A DNA stretch of 64,000 bases from positions 372,001 through 436,000 of the forward strand of contig CAJQUW010005267.1 in NCBI GenBank assembly GCA_907163375.1, written 5' to 3'. Made by a program: the position numbers and the translations under genes. This DNA is from Prostheceraeus crozeri (Eukaryota > Platyhelminthes > Polycladida > Euryleptidae). Numbering within the stretch: the first letter of the stretch is position 1; each line of letters starts with the position of its first letter. The notes beneath the pieces are model-generated. The model saw only the letters and a list, made by a program, of their open reading frames with translations, searched no databases and was not told the DNA's origin. Positions 33,601-47,900 of the stretch are shown piece by piece.

Positions 33601-35999
33601 GCTGCCGAATCATCTGATCCACTTCGCCTACAGGCGCATCATCTGATCACTCTTCGACTACTCCTGCTTCATATGATCCACTTCGCCTACAGGCGCATCA
33701 TCTGATCACTCTTCAACTACTCCCGCTTCATCTGATCCATTTCGCCTACTCCTGTTTCATCTGATCCATTTCGCCTACTCCCGCTTCATCTGATCACTCT
33801 TGGACTACTCCCACTTCATCTGATCCACTTCGCCTCCTCATGCATCATCGGATCCGCTTCGCCTACTCCTGCTTCATCTGATCACTCTTCGACTACTCCC
33901 GCTTCATCTGATCCACTTCGCCTACTTCCGCTTCATCTGATCCACTTCGCCTACTCCTGCTTCATCTGATCCATTTCGCCTACTCCTCGTTCATCTGATC
34001 ACACTTCGCCTACTCCTGCTTCATTTTGATCACTCTTCGCCTACTTCCGCTTCATCTGATCACTCTTCGACTACTCCCGCTTTATCTGATTCACTTCGCC
34101 TACTGCCGCATCATCTGATCACTCTTCGACTACTCCTGCTTCATCCGATCCATTTCGCCTACTCCTGCTTCATCTGATCACTCTACGACTACTCGCGCTT
34201 CATCTGATCCACTTCGCCTACTCATGCTTCATCTGATCACTCCTCGACTACTTCCGCTTCATCTGATCTCGCTTCGCCTACTCCTGCTTCATCTGATCAC
34301 TCTTCGACTACTTCCGCTTCATCTGATCCACTTCGGTTACTTCCGCTTCATCTGATCCACTTCGCCTACTCCTGCTTCATCTGATCCATTTCGCCTACTC
34401 CTCGTTCATCTGATCACACTTCGCCTACTCCTGCTTCATCTGATCTCTCCTCGACTACTCCCTCTTTATCTGATCACTCTTCGACTACTCCCGCTTCATC
34501 TGATCCACTTCGCCTGCTGCAACATCATCTGATCACTCTTCGCCTGCTGCCGCATCATCTGATCCACTTCGCCTACACCCGCTTCATCTGATCACTCTTC
34601 GACTACTCCTGCTTCACCTGATCCACTTCGCCTACTCCCGCTTCATCTGATCACTCTTCGACTACTCCCGCTTCATCTGATCCACTTCGCCTACTCATGC
34701 TTCATTTGATCATTCCTCGACTACTTCCGCTTCATCTGATCTCGCTTCGCCTGCTGCCGCATCGTCTGATCCACTTCGGCTACTCCTGCTTTATCTGATC
34801 ACTCTTCGACTACTCCCGCTTCATCTGATCCTCTTCGACTACTCCTGCTTCATCTGATCCACTTCGCCTACTCCTGCTTCATCTGATCACTCCTCGACTA
34901 CCCCCACTTCATCTGATCCACTTCGCCTACTCCTGCTTCATCTGATCCACTTCGCCTATGCCCGCATCATCTGATCTCGCTTCGCCTTCTGCCACTTCAT
35001 CTGATCCACTTCGCCTACTCCTGCTTCATCTGATCAGTCCTCGACTACTCCCTCTTCTTCTGATGCACTTCGCCTATTCCCGCTTCATCTGATCACTCTT
35101 TGACTACTCCCGCTTCATCTGATTCACTTCACCTACTCCTGCTTCATCTGATCTCTCTGCGACTACTCCCGGTTCATCTGATCCACTTCGCCTACAGCCG
35201 CATCATCTGATCAGTCTTCGACTACTCCTGCTTCATCCAATCCATTTCGCCTACTCCTGCTTCATCTCATCACTCTTCGACTACTCCTGCTTGACCTGAT
35301 CCACTTCCCCTACTTCTGCTTCATCTGATCACTCCTCGACTATTTCCGCTTCATCTGATCCACTTCGCCTGATGCCACATCATCTGATCCACTTAGCCTA
35401 CTCCTGCTTCATCTGATCAGTCCTCGACTACTCCCTCTTCATCTGATCCACTTCGCCTACTCCTTCTTCATCTTATCACTCTTCGACTACTCCCGCTTCA
35501 TCTGATCCACTTCACCTACTCCCGCTTCATCTCATCCAGTTCACCTACTGCCGCTTCATCTGATCCACTTCGCCTATGCCCGCATCATTTGATCACTCTT
35601 CGCCTGCTGCCGCATCATCTGATCACACTTCGCCTACTCCTGCTTCATCTGATCCACTTCGCCTACTCCCGCTTCATCTAATCCACTTCGCCTATGCCCG
35701 CATCATCTGATCCACTTCGGCTACTCCTGCATCAACTGATCCACTTCGCCTACTCCCGCTTCATCTGATCACTCTTCGACTACTCCCGCTTCATCTTATC
35801 CACTTCGACTACTCCCGCTTCATCTGATCACTCTTCGACTACTCCCACTTCATCTGATCCACTTCGCCTGCTGCCGCATCATCTGATCCACTTAGCCTAC
35901 TCCCGTTTCATCTGATCACTCTTCGACTACTCCTGCTTCATCTGATCACTCTTCGACTACTCCCACTTCATCTGATCTCGCTTCGCCTGCTGCCGCATC

Positions 36000-38900
36000 A
36001 TCTGATCCACTTAGCCTACTCCCGTTTCATCTGATCCACTTCGACTACTCCCGCTTCATCTGATCACTCTTCGACTACTCCTGCTTCATCTCATCCACTT
36101 TGCCTACCCCTGCTTCATCTGATCCACTTCGCCTACTCCCGCTTCATCTGATCCTTTTCGCCTATGCCCGCATCATCTGATCACTCTTCGACTACTCCTG
36201 CTTCATCTGATCACTCTTCGCCTGCTGCCGCAACATCTGATCCACTTCGCCTACTCATGCTTCATCTGATCACTCTTCGACTACTCCCGCTTCATCTGAT
36301 CCACTTCGCCTACTCCTGCTTCATCTGATCCACGTCGACTACTCCTGCTTCATCTAATCCACTTCGCCTACTCCTGCTTCATCTGATCCACTTCGCCTAC
36401 TACTGCTTCATCTGATCCACTTCGCTTACACCTGCTACATCTGATCCACTTCGCCTACTCCTGCTTCATCTGATCACTCTTCACCTGCTGCCGCATCATC
36501 TGATCTCGCTTCCCCTGCTGCCGCATCATCAAATCCACTTCGCCTACTCCTGCTTCATCTGATCACTCCTCGACTACTCCCTCTGCATCTGATCTCTCTG
36601 CGACTACTTCCGCTTCATCTGATCCACTTCGCCTACTCCTGCAACATCTGATCCACTGCGCCTACTCCTGCTTCATCTGATCATTCTTCGACTACTCCCG
36701 TTTCATCTAATCCACTTCGCCTACTTCTGCTTCATCTGATCACTCTTCGACTACTCCTGCTTCATCTAATCCACTTCGCTTACTCCTGCTTCATCTGATC
36801 ACTCTTCGCCTACTCCCGCTTCATCTGATCCACTTCGCCTACTCCTGCATCATCTGATCCACTTCGCCTACTCCCGCTTCATCTGATCTCGCTTCGCCTT
36901 CTGCCACTTCATCTGATCCACTTCGCCTACTCCTGCTCCATCTGATCCACTTCGCCTACTCCCGCTTCATCTGATCTCGCTTCGCCTTCTGCCACTTCAT
37001 CTGATCCACTTCGCCTACTCCTGCTCCATCTGATCCACTTCGCCTACCCCCGCTTCATCTGATCCACTTCGCCTACTCCCGCTTCATCTGATCCTTTTCA
37101 CCTATGCTCGCATCATCTGATCCACTTCGCCTACTCCCGTTTCATCTGATCACTCTTCGACTACTCCTGCTTCATTTGATCCACTTTGCCTACCCCCGCT
37201 TCATCTGATCCACTTCGCCTACTCCTGCTTCATCTGATCACTCTTCGACTACTCCCTCTTCATCTGATCCACTTCGACTACTCCCGCTTCATCTGATCAC
37301 TCTTCGCCTACTCCTGCTTCATCTGATCCACTTCGACTACTCCTGCTTCATCTGATCCACTTCGCCTACTCCTGCTTCATCTGATCCACTTCGCCTACTC
37401 CTGCTTCATCTGATCTCGCTTTACCTGCTGCCGCATCATCTGATCACTCCTCGACTGCTGCCGCTTCATCTGATCCACTTCGCCTACTCCCGCTTCATCT
37501 AATCCTTTTCGCCTATGCCCGCATCATCTGATCCACTTCGCCTACTCCCGCTTCATCTGATCCTTTTCACCTATGCTCGCATCATCTGATCCACTTCGCC
37601 TACTCCCGTTTCATCTGATCACTCTTCGCCTACTCCTGCTTCATCGGATCACTCCTCGACTACTCCCGCTTCATCTGATCCACTTCGGCCGCTGCCGCAT
37701 CATCTGATCTCGCTTCGCCTGCTGCCGCATCATCTGATCTCGCTTCACCTGCTGCCGCATCATCTGATCACTCCTCGACTACTTCCGCTTCATCTGATCC
37801 ACTTCGCCTACTCCTGCTTCATCTGATCACTCTTCGCCTACTCCTGCTTCATCTGATCCACTTCCCCTGCTGCCGCATCATAAAATCCACTTCGCCTACT
37901 ACTGTTTCATCTGATCACTCCTCGACTACTCCCTCTGCATCTGATCTCTCTGCGACTACTTTCGCTTCATCTGATCCACTTCGACTACTCCTGCAACATC
38001 TGATCCACTTCGCCTACTCCTGCTTCATCTGATTACTCTTCGCCTACTCCCGTTTCATCTAATCCACTTCGCCTACTCCTGCTTCATCTGATCCACTTCG
38101 CCTACTACTGCTTCATCTGATCCACTTCGCCTACACCTGCTTCATCTGATCCACTTCGCCTACTCATGCTTCATCTGATCACTCTTCGCCTACTCCCGCT
38201 TCATCTGATCCGCTTCGCCTACTCTTGCATCATCTGATCCACTTCGCCTACTCCCGCTTCATCTGATCTCGCTTCGCCTTCTGCCACTTCATCTGATCCA
38301 CTTCGCCTACTCCTGCTCCATCTGATCCACTTCGCCTACTCCCGCTTCATCTGATCTCGCTTCGCCTTCTGCCACTTCATCTGATCCACTTCGCCTACTC
38401 CTGCTCCATCTGATCCATTTCGCCTACCCCCGCTTCATCTGATCCACTTCGCCTACTCCCGCTTCATCTGATCCTCTTCGCCTATGCCCGCATCATCTGA
38501 ACCACTTCGCCTAGTCCTGCTTCATCTGATCCTTTTCACCTATGCCCGCATCATCTGATCCTTTTCGCCTATGCTGCATCATCTGATCCACTTCGCCTAC
38601 TCATGTTTCATCTGATCACTCTTCGACTACTCCTGCTTCATCTGATCCACTTCGCCTACTCCCGCATCATCTGATCCACTTCACCTGCTCCTGCTTCACC
38701 TGATCCACTTATACTACTCCTGCTTCATCTGATCACTCTTCGACTACTCCCGTTTCATCTAATCCACTTCGCCTACTCCTGCTTGATCTGATCACTCTTC
38801 GACTACTCCTGCTTCATCTGATCCACTTCGCCTACTCCTGCTTCATCTGATCACTCTTCGCCTACTCCCGCTTCATCTGATCCACTTCGCCTACTCCTGC

Positions 38901-41900
38901 ATCATCTGATCCACTTCGCCTACTCCCGCTTCATCTGATCTCGCTTCGCCTTCTGCCACTTCATCTGATCCACTTCGCCTGCTGCCACTTCATCTGATCC
39001 ACTTCGCCTACTCCTGCTCCATCTGATCCACTTCGCCTGCTGCCACTTCATCTGATCCACTTCGCCTACTCCTGCTCCATCTGATCCACTTCGCCTACTC
39101 CTGCTCCATCTGATCCACTTCGACTACTCCCGCTTCATCTGATCACTCCTCGACTACTCCTGCTTCACCTGATCCACTTCGCCTACTCCTGCTTCATCTG
39201 ATCACTCTTCGCCTACTCCTATTTCATCTGATCCACTTCGACTACTCCTGCTTCATCTAATCCACTTCGCCTACTCCTGCTTCATCTGATCCACTTCGCC
39301 TACTCCTGCTTCATCTGATCCACTTCGCCTACTCCTGCTTCATCTGATCACTCTTCGCCTACTCCTATTTCATCTGATCCACTTCGACTACTCCTGCTTC
39401 ATCTAATCCACTCCGCCTACTCCTGCTTCATCTGATCCACTTCGCCTACTACTGCTTCATCTGATCCGCTTCGCCTACACCTGCTTCATCTGATCCACTT
39501 TGCCTACTCCTGCTTCATCTGATCTAACTTCACCTGCTGCCGCATCATCTGATCTCGCTTCCCCTGCTGCCGCATCATCAAATCCACTTCGCCTACTCCT
39601 GCTTCATCTGATCACTCCTCGACTACTCCCTCTGCATCTGATCTCTCTGCGACTACTCCCGTTTCATCTAATCCACTTCGCCTACTCCTGCTTGATCTGA
39701 TCACTCTTCGACTACTCCTGCTTCATCTAATCCACTTCGCCTACTCCTGCTTCATCTGATCACTCTTCGGCTACTCCCGCTTCATCTGATCCACTTCGCC
39801 TACTCCTGCATCATCTGATCCACTTCGCCTACCCCCGCTTCATCTGATCCACTTCGCCTACTCCTGCTTCATCTGATCACTCTTCGACTACTCCCTCTTC
39901 ATCTGATCCACTTCGACTACTCCCGCTTCATCTGATCACTCTTCGCCTACTCCTGCTTCATCTGATCCACTTCGCCTACTCCTGCTTCATCTGATCCACT
40001 TCGCCTACTCCTGCTTCATCTGATCCACTTCGCCTACTCCTGCTTCATCTGATCTCGCTTTACCTGCTGCCGCATCATCTGATCACTCCTCGACTGCTGC
40101 CGCTTCATCTGATCCACTTCGCCTACTCCCGCTTCATCTGATCCTTTTCACCTATGCTCGCATCATCTGATCCACTTCGCCTACTCCCGTTTCATCTGAT
40201 CACTCTTCGCCTACTCCTGCTTCATCGGATCCACTTCGCCTACTCATGCTTCATCTGATCACTCTTCGCCTACTCCCGCTTCATCTGATCCGCTTCGCCT
40301 ACTCTTGCATCATCTGATCCACTTCGCCTACTCCCGCTTCATCTGATCTCGCTTCGCCTTCTGCCACTTCATCTGATCCACTTCGCCTACTCCTGCTCCA
40401 TCTGATCCACTTCGCCTACTCCCGCTTCATCTGATCTCGCTTCGCCTTCTGCCACTTCATCTGATCCACTTCGCCTACTCCTGCTCCATCTGATCCATTT
40501 CGCCTACCCCCGCTTCATCTGATCCACTTCGCCTACTCCCGCTTCATCTGATCCTCTTCGCCTATGCCCGCATCATCTGAACCACTTCGCCTAGTCCTGC
40601 TTCATCTGATCCTTTTCACCTATGCCCGCATCATCTGATCCTTTTCGCCTATGCTGCATCATCTGATCCACTTCGCCTACTCATGTTTCATCTGATCACT
40701 CTTCGACTACTCCTGCTTCATCTGATCCACTTCGCCTACTCCCGCATCATCTGATCCACTTCACCTGCTCCTGCTTCACCTGATCCACTTATACTACTCC
40801 TGCTTCATCTGATCACTCTTCGACTACTCCCGTTTCATCTAATCCACTTCGCCTACTCCTGCTTGATCTGATCACTCTTCGACTACTCCTGCTTCATCTG
40901 ATCCACTTCGCCTACTCCTGCTTCATCTGATCACTCTTCGCCTACTCCCGCTTCATCTGATCCACTTCGCCTACTCCTGCATCATCTTATCCACTTCGCC
41001 TACTCCCGCTTCATCTGATCTCGCTTCGCCTTCTGCCACTTCATCTGATCCACTTCGCCTGCTGCCACTTCATCTGATCCACTTCGCCTACTCCTGCTCC
41101 ATCTGATCCACTTCGCCTGCTGCCACTTCATCTGATCCACTTCGCCTACTCCTGCTCCATCTGATCCACTTCGCCTACTCCTGCTCCATCTGATCCACTT
41201 CGACTACTCCCGCTTCATCTGATCACTCCTCGACTACTCCTGCTTCACCTGATCCACTTCGCCTACTCCTGCTTCATCTGATCACTCTTCGCCTACTCCT
41301 ATTTCATCTGATCCACTTCGACTACTCCTGCTTCATCTAATCCACTTCGCCTACTCCTGCTTCATCTGATCCACTTCGCCTACTCCTGCTTCATCTGATC
41401 CACTTCGCCTACTCCTGCTTCATCTGATCACTCTTCGCCTACTCCTATTTCATCTGATCCACTTCGACTACTCCTGCTTCATCTAATCCACTCCGCCTAC
41501 TCCTGCTTCATCTGATCCACTTCGCCTACTACTGCTTCATCTGATCCGCTTCGCCTACACCTGCTTCATCTGATCCACTTTGCCTACTCCTGCTTCATCT
41601 GATCTAACTTCACCTGCTGCCGCATCATCTGATCTCGCTTCCCCTGCTGCCGCATCATCAAATCCACTTCGCCTACTCCTGCTTCATCTGATCACTCCTC
41701 GACTACTCCCTCTGCATCTGATCTCTCTGCGACTACTCCCGTTTCATCTAATCCACTTCGCCTACTCCTGCTTGATCTGATCACTCTTCGACTACTCCTG
41801 CTTCATCTAATCCACTTCGCCTACTCCTGCTTCATCTGATCACTCTTCGGCTACTCCCGCTTCATCTGATCCACTTCGCCTACTCCTGCATCATCTGATC

Positions 41901-44900
41901 CACTTCGCCTACCCCGCTTCATCTGATCCACTTCGCCTACTCCTGCTTCATCTGATCACTCTTCGACTACTCCCTCTTCATCTGATCCACTTCGACTACT
42001 CCCGCTTCATCTGATCACTCTTCGCCTACTCCTGCTTCATCTGATCCACTTCGACTACTCCTGCTTCATCTGATCCACTTCGCCTACTCCTGCTTCATCT
42101 GATCCACTTCGCCTACTCCTGCTTCATCTGATCCACTTCGCCTACTCCTGCTTCATCTGATCTCGCTTTACCTGCTGCCGCATCATCTGATCACTCCTCG
42201 ACTGCTGCCGCTTCATCTGATCCACTTCGCCTACTCCCGCTTCATCTGATCCTTTTCACCTATGCTCGCATCATCTGATCCACTTCGCCTACTCCCGTTT
42301 CATCTGATCACTCTTCGCCTACTCCTGCTTCATCGGATCACTCCTCGACTACTCCCGCTTCATCTGATCCACTTCGGCCGCTCCCGCATCATCTGATCTC
42401 GCTTCGCCTGCTGCCGCATCATCTGATCTCGCTTCACCTGCTGCCGCATCATCTGATCACTCCTCGACTACTTCCGCTTCATCTGATCCACTTCGCCTAC
42501 TCCTGCTTCATCTGATCACTCTTCGCCTACTCCTGCTTCATCTGATCCACTTCCCCTGCTGCCGCATCATAAAATCCACTTCGCCTACTACTGTTTCATC
42601 TGATCACTCCTCGACTACTCCCTCTGCATCTGATCTCTCTGCGACTACTTTCGCTTCATCTGATCCACTTCGACTACTCCTGCAACATCTGATCCACTTC
42701 GCCTACTCCTGCTTCATCTGATCACTCTTCGCCTACTCCCGTTTCATCTAATCAACTTCGCCTACTCCCACTTCATCTGATCTCGCTTCGCCTGCTGCCG
42801 CATCATCTGATCCACTTAGCCTACTCCCGTTTCATCTGATCCACTTCGACTACTCCCGCTTCATCTGATCACTCTTCGCCTACTCCCGTTTCATCTAATC
42901 CACTTCGCCTACTCCCACTTCATCTGATCTCGCTTCGCCTGCTGCCGCATCATCTGATCCACTTAGCCTACTCCCGTTTCATCTGATCACTCTTCGACTA
43001 CTCCTGCTTCATCTCATCCACTTTGCCTACCCCTGCTTCATCTGATCCACTTCGCCTACTCCCGCTTCATCTGATCCTTTTCGCCTATGCCCGCATCATC
43101 TGATCACTCTTCGACTACTCCTGCTTCATCTGATCACTCTTCGCCTGCTGCCGCAACATCTGATCCACTTCGCCTACTCATGCTTCATCTGATCACTCTT
43201 CGACTACTCCCGCTTCATCTGATCCACTTCGCCTACTCCTGCTTCATCTGATCCACGTCGACTACTCCTGCTTCATCTAATCCACTTCGCCTACTCCTGC
43301 TTCATCTGATCCACTTCGCCTACTACTGCTTCATCTGATCCACTTCGCTTACACCTGCTACATCTGATCCACTTCGCCTACTCCTGCTTCATCTGATCTC
43401 GCTTCACCTGCTGCCGCATCATCTGATCTCGCTTCCCCTGCTGCCGCATCATCAAATCCACTTCGCCTACTCCTGCTTCATCTGATCACTCCTCGACTAC
43501 TCCCTCTGCATCTGATCTCTCTGCGACTACTTCCGCTTCATCTGATCCACTTCGCCTACTCCTGCAACATCTGATCCACTGCGCCTACTCCTGCTTCATC
43601 TGATCATTCTTCGACTACTCCCGTTTCATCTAATCCACTTCGCCTACTTCTGCTTCATCTGATCACTCTTCGACTACTCCTGCTTCATCTAATCCACTTC
43701 GCTTACTCCTGCTTCATCTGATCACTCTTCGCCTACTCCCGCTTCATCTGATCCACTTCGCCTACTCCTGCATCATCTGATCCACTTCGCCTACTCCCGC
43801 TTCATCTGATCTCGCTTCGCCTTCTGCCACTTCATCTGATCCACTTCGCCTACTCCTGCTCCATCTGATCCACTTCGCCTACTCCCGCTTCATCTGATCT
43901 CGCTTCGCCTTCTGCCACTTCATCTGATCCACTTCGCCTACTCCTGCTCCATCTGATCCACTTCGCCTACCCCCGCTTCATCTGATCCACTTCGCCTACT
44001 CCCGCTTCATCTGATCCTTTTCACCTATACTCGCATCATCTGATCCACTTCGCCTACTCCCGTTTCATCTGATCACTCTTCGACTACTCCTGCTTCATTT
44101 GATCCACTTTGCCTACCCCCGCTTCATCTGATCCACTTCGCCTACTCCTGCTTCATCTGATCACTCTTCGACTACTCCCTCTTCATCTGATCCACTTCGA
44201 CTACTCCCGCTTCATCTGATCACTCTTCGCCTACTCCTGCTTCATCTGATCCACTTCGACTACTCCTGCTTCATCTGATCCACTTCGCCTACTCCTGCTT
44301 CATCTGATCCACTTCGCCTACTCCTGCTTCATCTGATCCACTTCGCCTACTCCTGCTTCATCTGATCTCGCTTTACCTGCTGCCGCATCATCTGATCATT
44401 CCTCGACTGCTGCCGCTTCATCTGATCCACTTCGCCTACTCCCGCTTCATCTGATCCTTTTCGCCTATGCCCGCATCATCTGATCCACTTCGCCTACTCC
44501 CGCTTCATCTGATCCTTTTCACCTATGCTCGCATCATCTGATCCACTTCGCCTACTCCCGTTTCATCTGATCACTCTTCGCCTACTCCTGCTTCATCGGA
44601 TCACTCCTCGACTACTCCCGCTTCATCTGATCCACTTCGGCCGCTGCCGCATCATCTGATCTCGCTTCGCCTGCTGCCGCATCATCTGATCTCGCTTCAC
44701 CTGCTGCCGCATCATCTGATCACTCCTCGACTACTTCCGCTTCATCTGATCCACTTCGCCTACTCCTGCTTCATCTGATCACTCTTCGCCTACTCCTGCT
44801 TCATCTGATCCACTTCCCCTGCTGCCGCATCATAAAATCCACTTCGCCTACTACTGTTTCATCTGATCACTCCTCGACTACTCCCTCTGCATCTGATCTC

Positions 44901-47900
44901 TCTGCGACTACTTTCGCTTCATCTGATCCACTTCGACTACTCCTGCAACATCTGATCCACTTCGCCTACTCCTGCTTCATCTGATTACTCTTCGCCTACT
45001 CCCGTTTCATCTAATCCACTTCGCCTACTCCTGCTTCATCTGATCCACTTCGCCTACTACTGCTTCATCTGATCCACTTCGCCTACACCTGCTTCATCTG
45101 ATCCACTTCGCCTACTCCTGCTTCATCTGATCACTCTTCGCCTACTCCCGTTTCATCTAATCCACTTCGCCTACTCCTGCTTCATCTGATCCACTTCGCC
45201 TACTACTGCTTCATCTGATCCACTTCGCCTACACCTGCTTCATCTGATCCACTTCGCCTACTCCTGCTTCATCTGATCACTCTTCGCCTACTCCCGCTTC
45301 ATCTGATCCGCTTCGCCTACTCTTGCATCATCTGATCCACTTCGCCTACTCCCGCTTCCTCTGATCTCGCTTCGCCTTCTGCCACTTCATCTGATCCACT
45401 TCGCCTACTCCTGCTCCATCTGATCCACTTCGCCTACTCCCGCTTCATCTGATCTCGCTTCGCCTTCTGCCACTTCATCTGATCCACTTCGCCTACTCCT
45501 GCTCCATCTGATCCATTTCGCCTACCCCCGCTTCATCTGATCCACTTCGCCTACTCCCGCTTCATCTGATCCTCTTCGCCTATGCCCGCATCATCTGAAC
45601 CACTTCGCCTAGTCCTGCTTCATCTGATCCTTTTCACCTATGCCCGCATCATCTGATCCTTTTCGCCTATGCTGCATCATCTGATCCACTTCGCCTACTC
45701 ATGTTTCATCTGATCACTCTTCGACTACTCCTGCTTCACCTGATCCACTTATACTACTCCTGCTTCATCTGATCACTCTTCGACTACTCCCGTTTCATCT
45801 AATCCACTTCGCCTACTCCTGCTTGATCTGATCACTCTTCGACTACTCCTGCTTCATCTAATCCACTTCGCCTACTCCTGCTTCATCTGATCACTCTTCG
45901 CCTACTCCCGCTTCATCTGATCCACTTCGCCTACTCCTGCATCATCTGATCCACTTCGCCTACTCCCGCTTCATCTGATCTCGCTTCGCCTTCTGCCACT
46001 TCATCTGATCCACTTCGCCTGCTGCCACTTCATCTGATCCACTTCGCCTACTCCTGCTCCATCTGATCCACTTCGCCTGCTGCCACTTCATCTGATCCAC
46101 TTCGCCTACTCCTGCTCCATCTGATCCACTTCGCCTACCCCCGCTTCATCTGATCCACTTCGACTACTCCCGCTTCATCTGATCACTCCTCGACTACTCC
46201 TGCTTCACCTGATCCACTTCGCCTACTCCTGCTTCATCTGATCACTCTTCGCCTACTCCTATTTCATCTGATCCACTTCGACTACTCCTGTTTCATCTAA
46301 TCCACTTCGCCTACTCCTGCTTCATCTGATCCACTTCGCCTACTCCTGCTTCATCTGATCCACTTCGCCTACTCCTGCTTCATCTGATCACTCTTCGCCT
46401 ACTCCTATTTCATCTGATCCACTTCGACTACTCCTGCTTCATCTAATCCACTCCGCCTACTCCTGCTTCATCTGATCCACTTCGCCTACTACTGCTTCAT
46501 CTGATCCGCTTCGCCTACACCTGCTTCATCTGATCCACTTTGCCTACTCCTGCTTCATCTGATCTAACTTCACCTGCTGCCGCATCATCTGATCTCGCTT
46601 CCCCTGCTGCCGCATGATCAAATCCACTTCGCCTACTCCTGCTTCATCTGATCACTCCTCGACTACTCCCTCTGCATCTGATCTCTCTGCGACTACTCCC
46701 GTTTCATCTAATCCACTTCGCCTACTCCTGCTTGATCTGATCACTCTTCGACTACTCCTGCTTCATCTAATCCACTTCGCCTACTCCTGCTTCATCTGAT
46801 CACTCTTCGGCTACTCCCGCTTCATCTGATCCACTTCGCCTACTCCTGCATCATCTGATCCACTTCGCCTACCCCCGCTTCATCTGATCCACTTCGCCTA
46901 CTCCTGCTTCATCTGATCACTCTTCGACTACTCCCTCTTCATCTGATCCACTTCGACTACTCCCGCTTCATCTGATCACTCTTCGCCTACTCCTGCTTCA
47001 TCTGATCCACTTCGACTACTCCTGCTTCATCTGATCCACTTCGCCTACTCCTGCTTCATCTGATCCACTTCGCCTACTCCTGCTTCATCTGATCCACTTC
47101 GCCTACTCCTGCTTCATCTGATCTCGCTTTACCTGCTGCCGCATCATCTGATCACTCCTCGACTGCTGCCGCTTCATCTGATCCACTTCGCCTACTCCCG
47201 CTTCATCTGATCCTTTTCACCTATGCTCGCATCATCTGATCCACTTCGCCTACTCCCGTTTCATCTGATCACTCTTCGCCTACTCCTGCTTCATCGGATG
47301 ACTCCTCGACTACTCCCGCTTCATCTGATCCACTTCGGCCGCTGCCGCATCATCTGATCTCGCTTCGCCTGCTGCCGCATCATCTGATCTCGCTTCACCT
47401 GCTGCCGCATCATCTGATCACTCCTCGACTACTTCCGCTTCATCTGATCCACTTCGCCTACTCCTGCTTCATCTGATCACTCTTCGCCTACTCCTGCTTC
47501 ATCTGATCCACTTCCCCTGCTGCCGCATCATAAAATCCACTTCGCCTACTACTGTTTCATCTGATCACTCCTCGACTACTCCCTCTGCATCTGATCTCTC
47601 TGCGACTACTTTCGCTTCATCTGATCCACTTCGACTACTCCTGCAACATCTGATCCACTTCGCCTACTCCTGCTTCATCTGATCACTCTTCGCCTACTCC
47701 CGTTTCATCTAATCCACTTCGCCTACTCCTGCTTCATCTGATCCACTTCGCCTACTACTGCTTTATCTGATCCACTTCGCCTACACCAGCTTCATCTGAT
47801 CCACTTCGCCTACTCCTGCTTCATCTGATCACTCTTCGCCTACTCCCGTTTCATCTAATCCACTTCGCCTACTCCTGCTTCATCTGATCCACTTCGCCTA

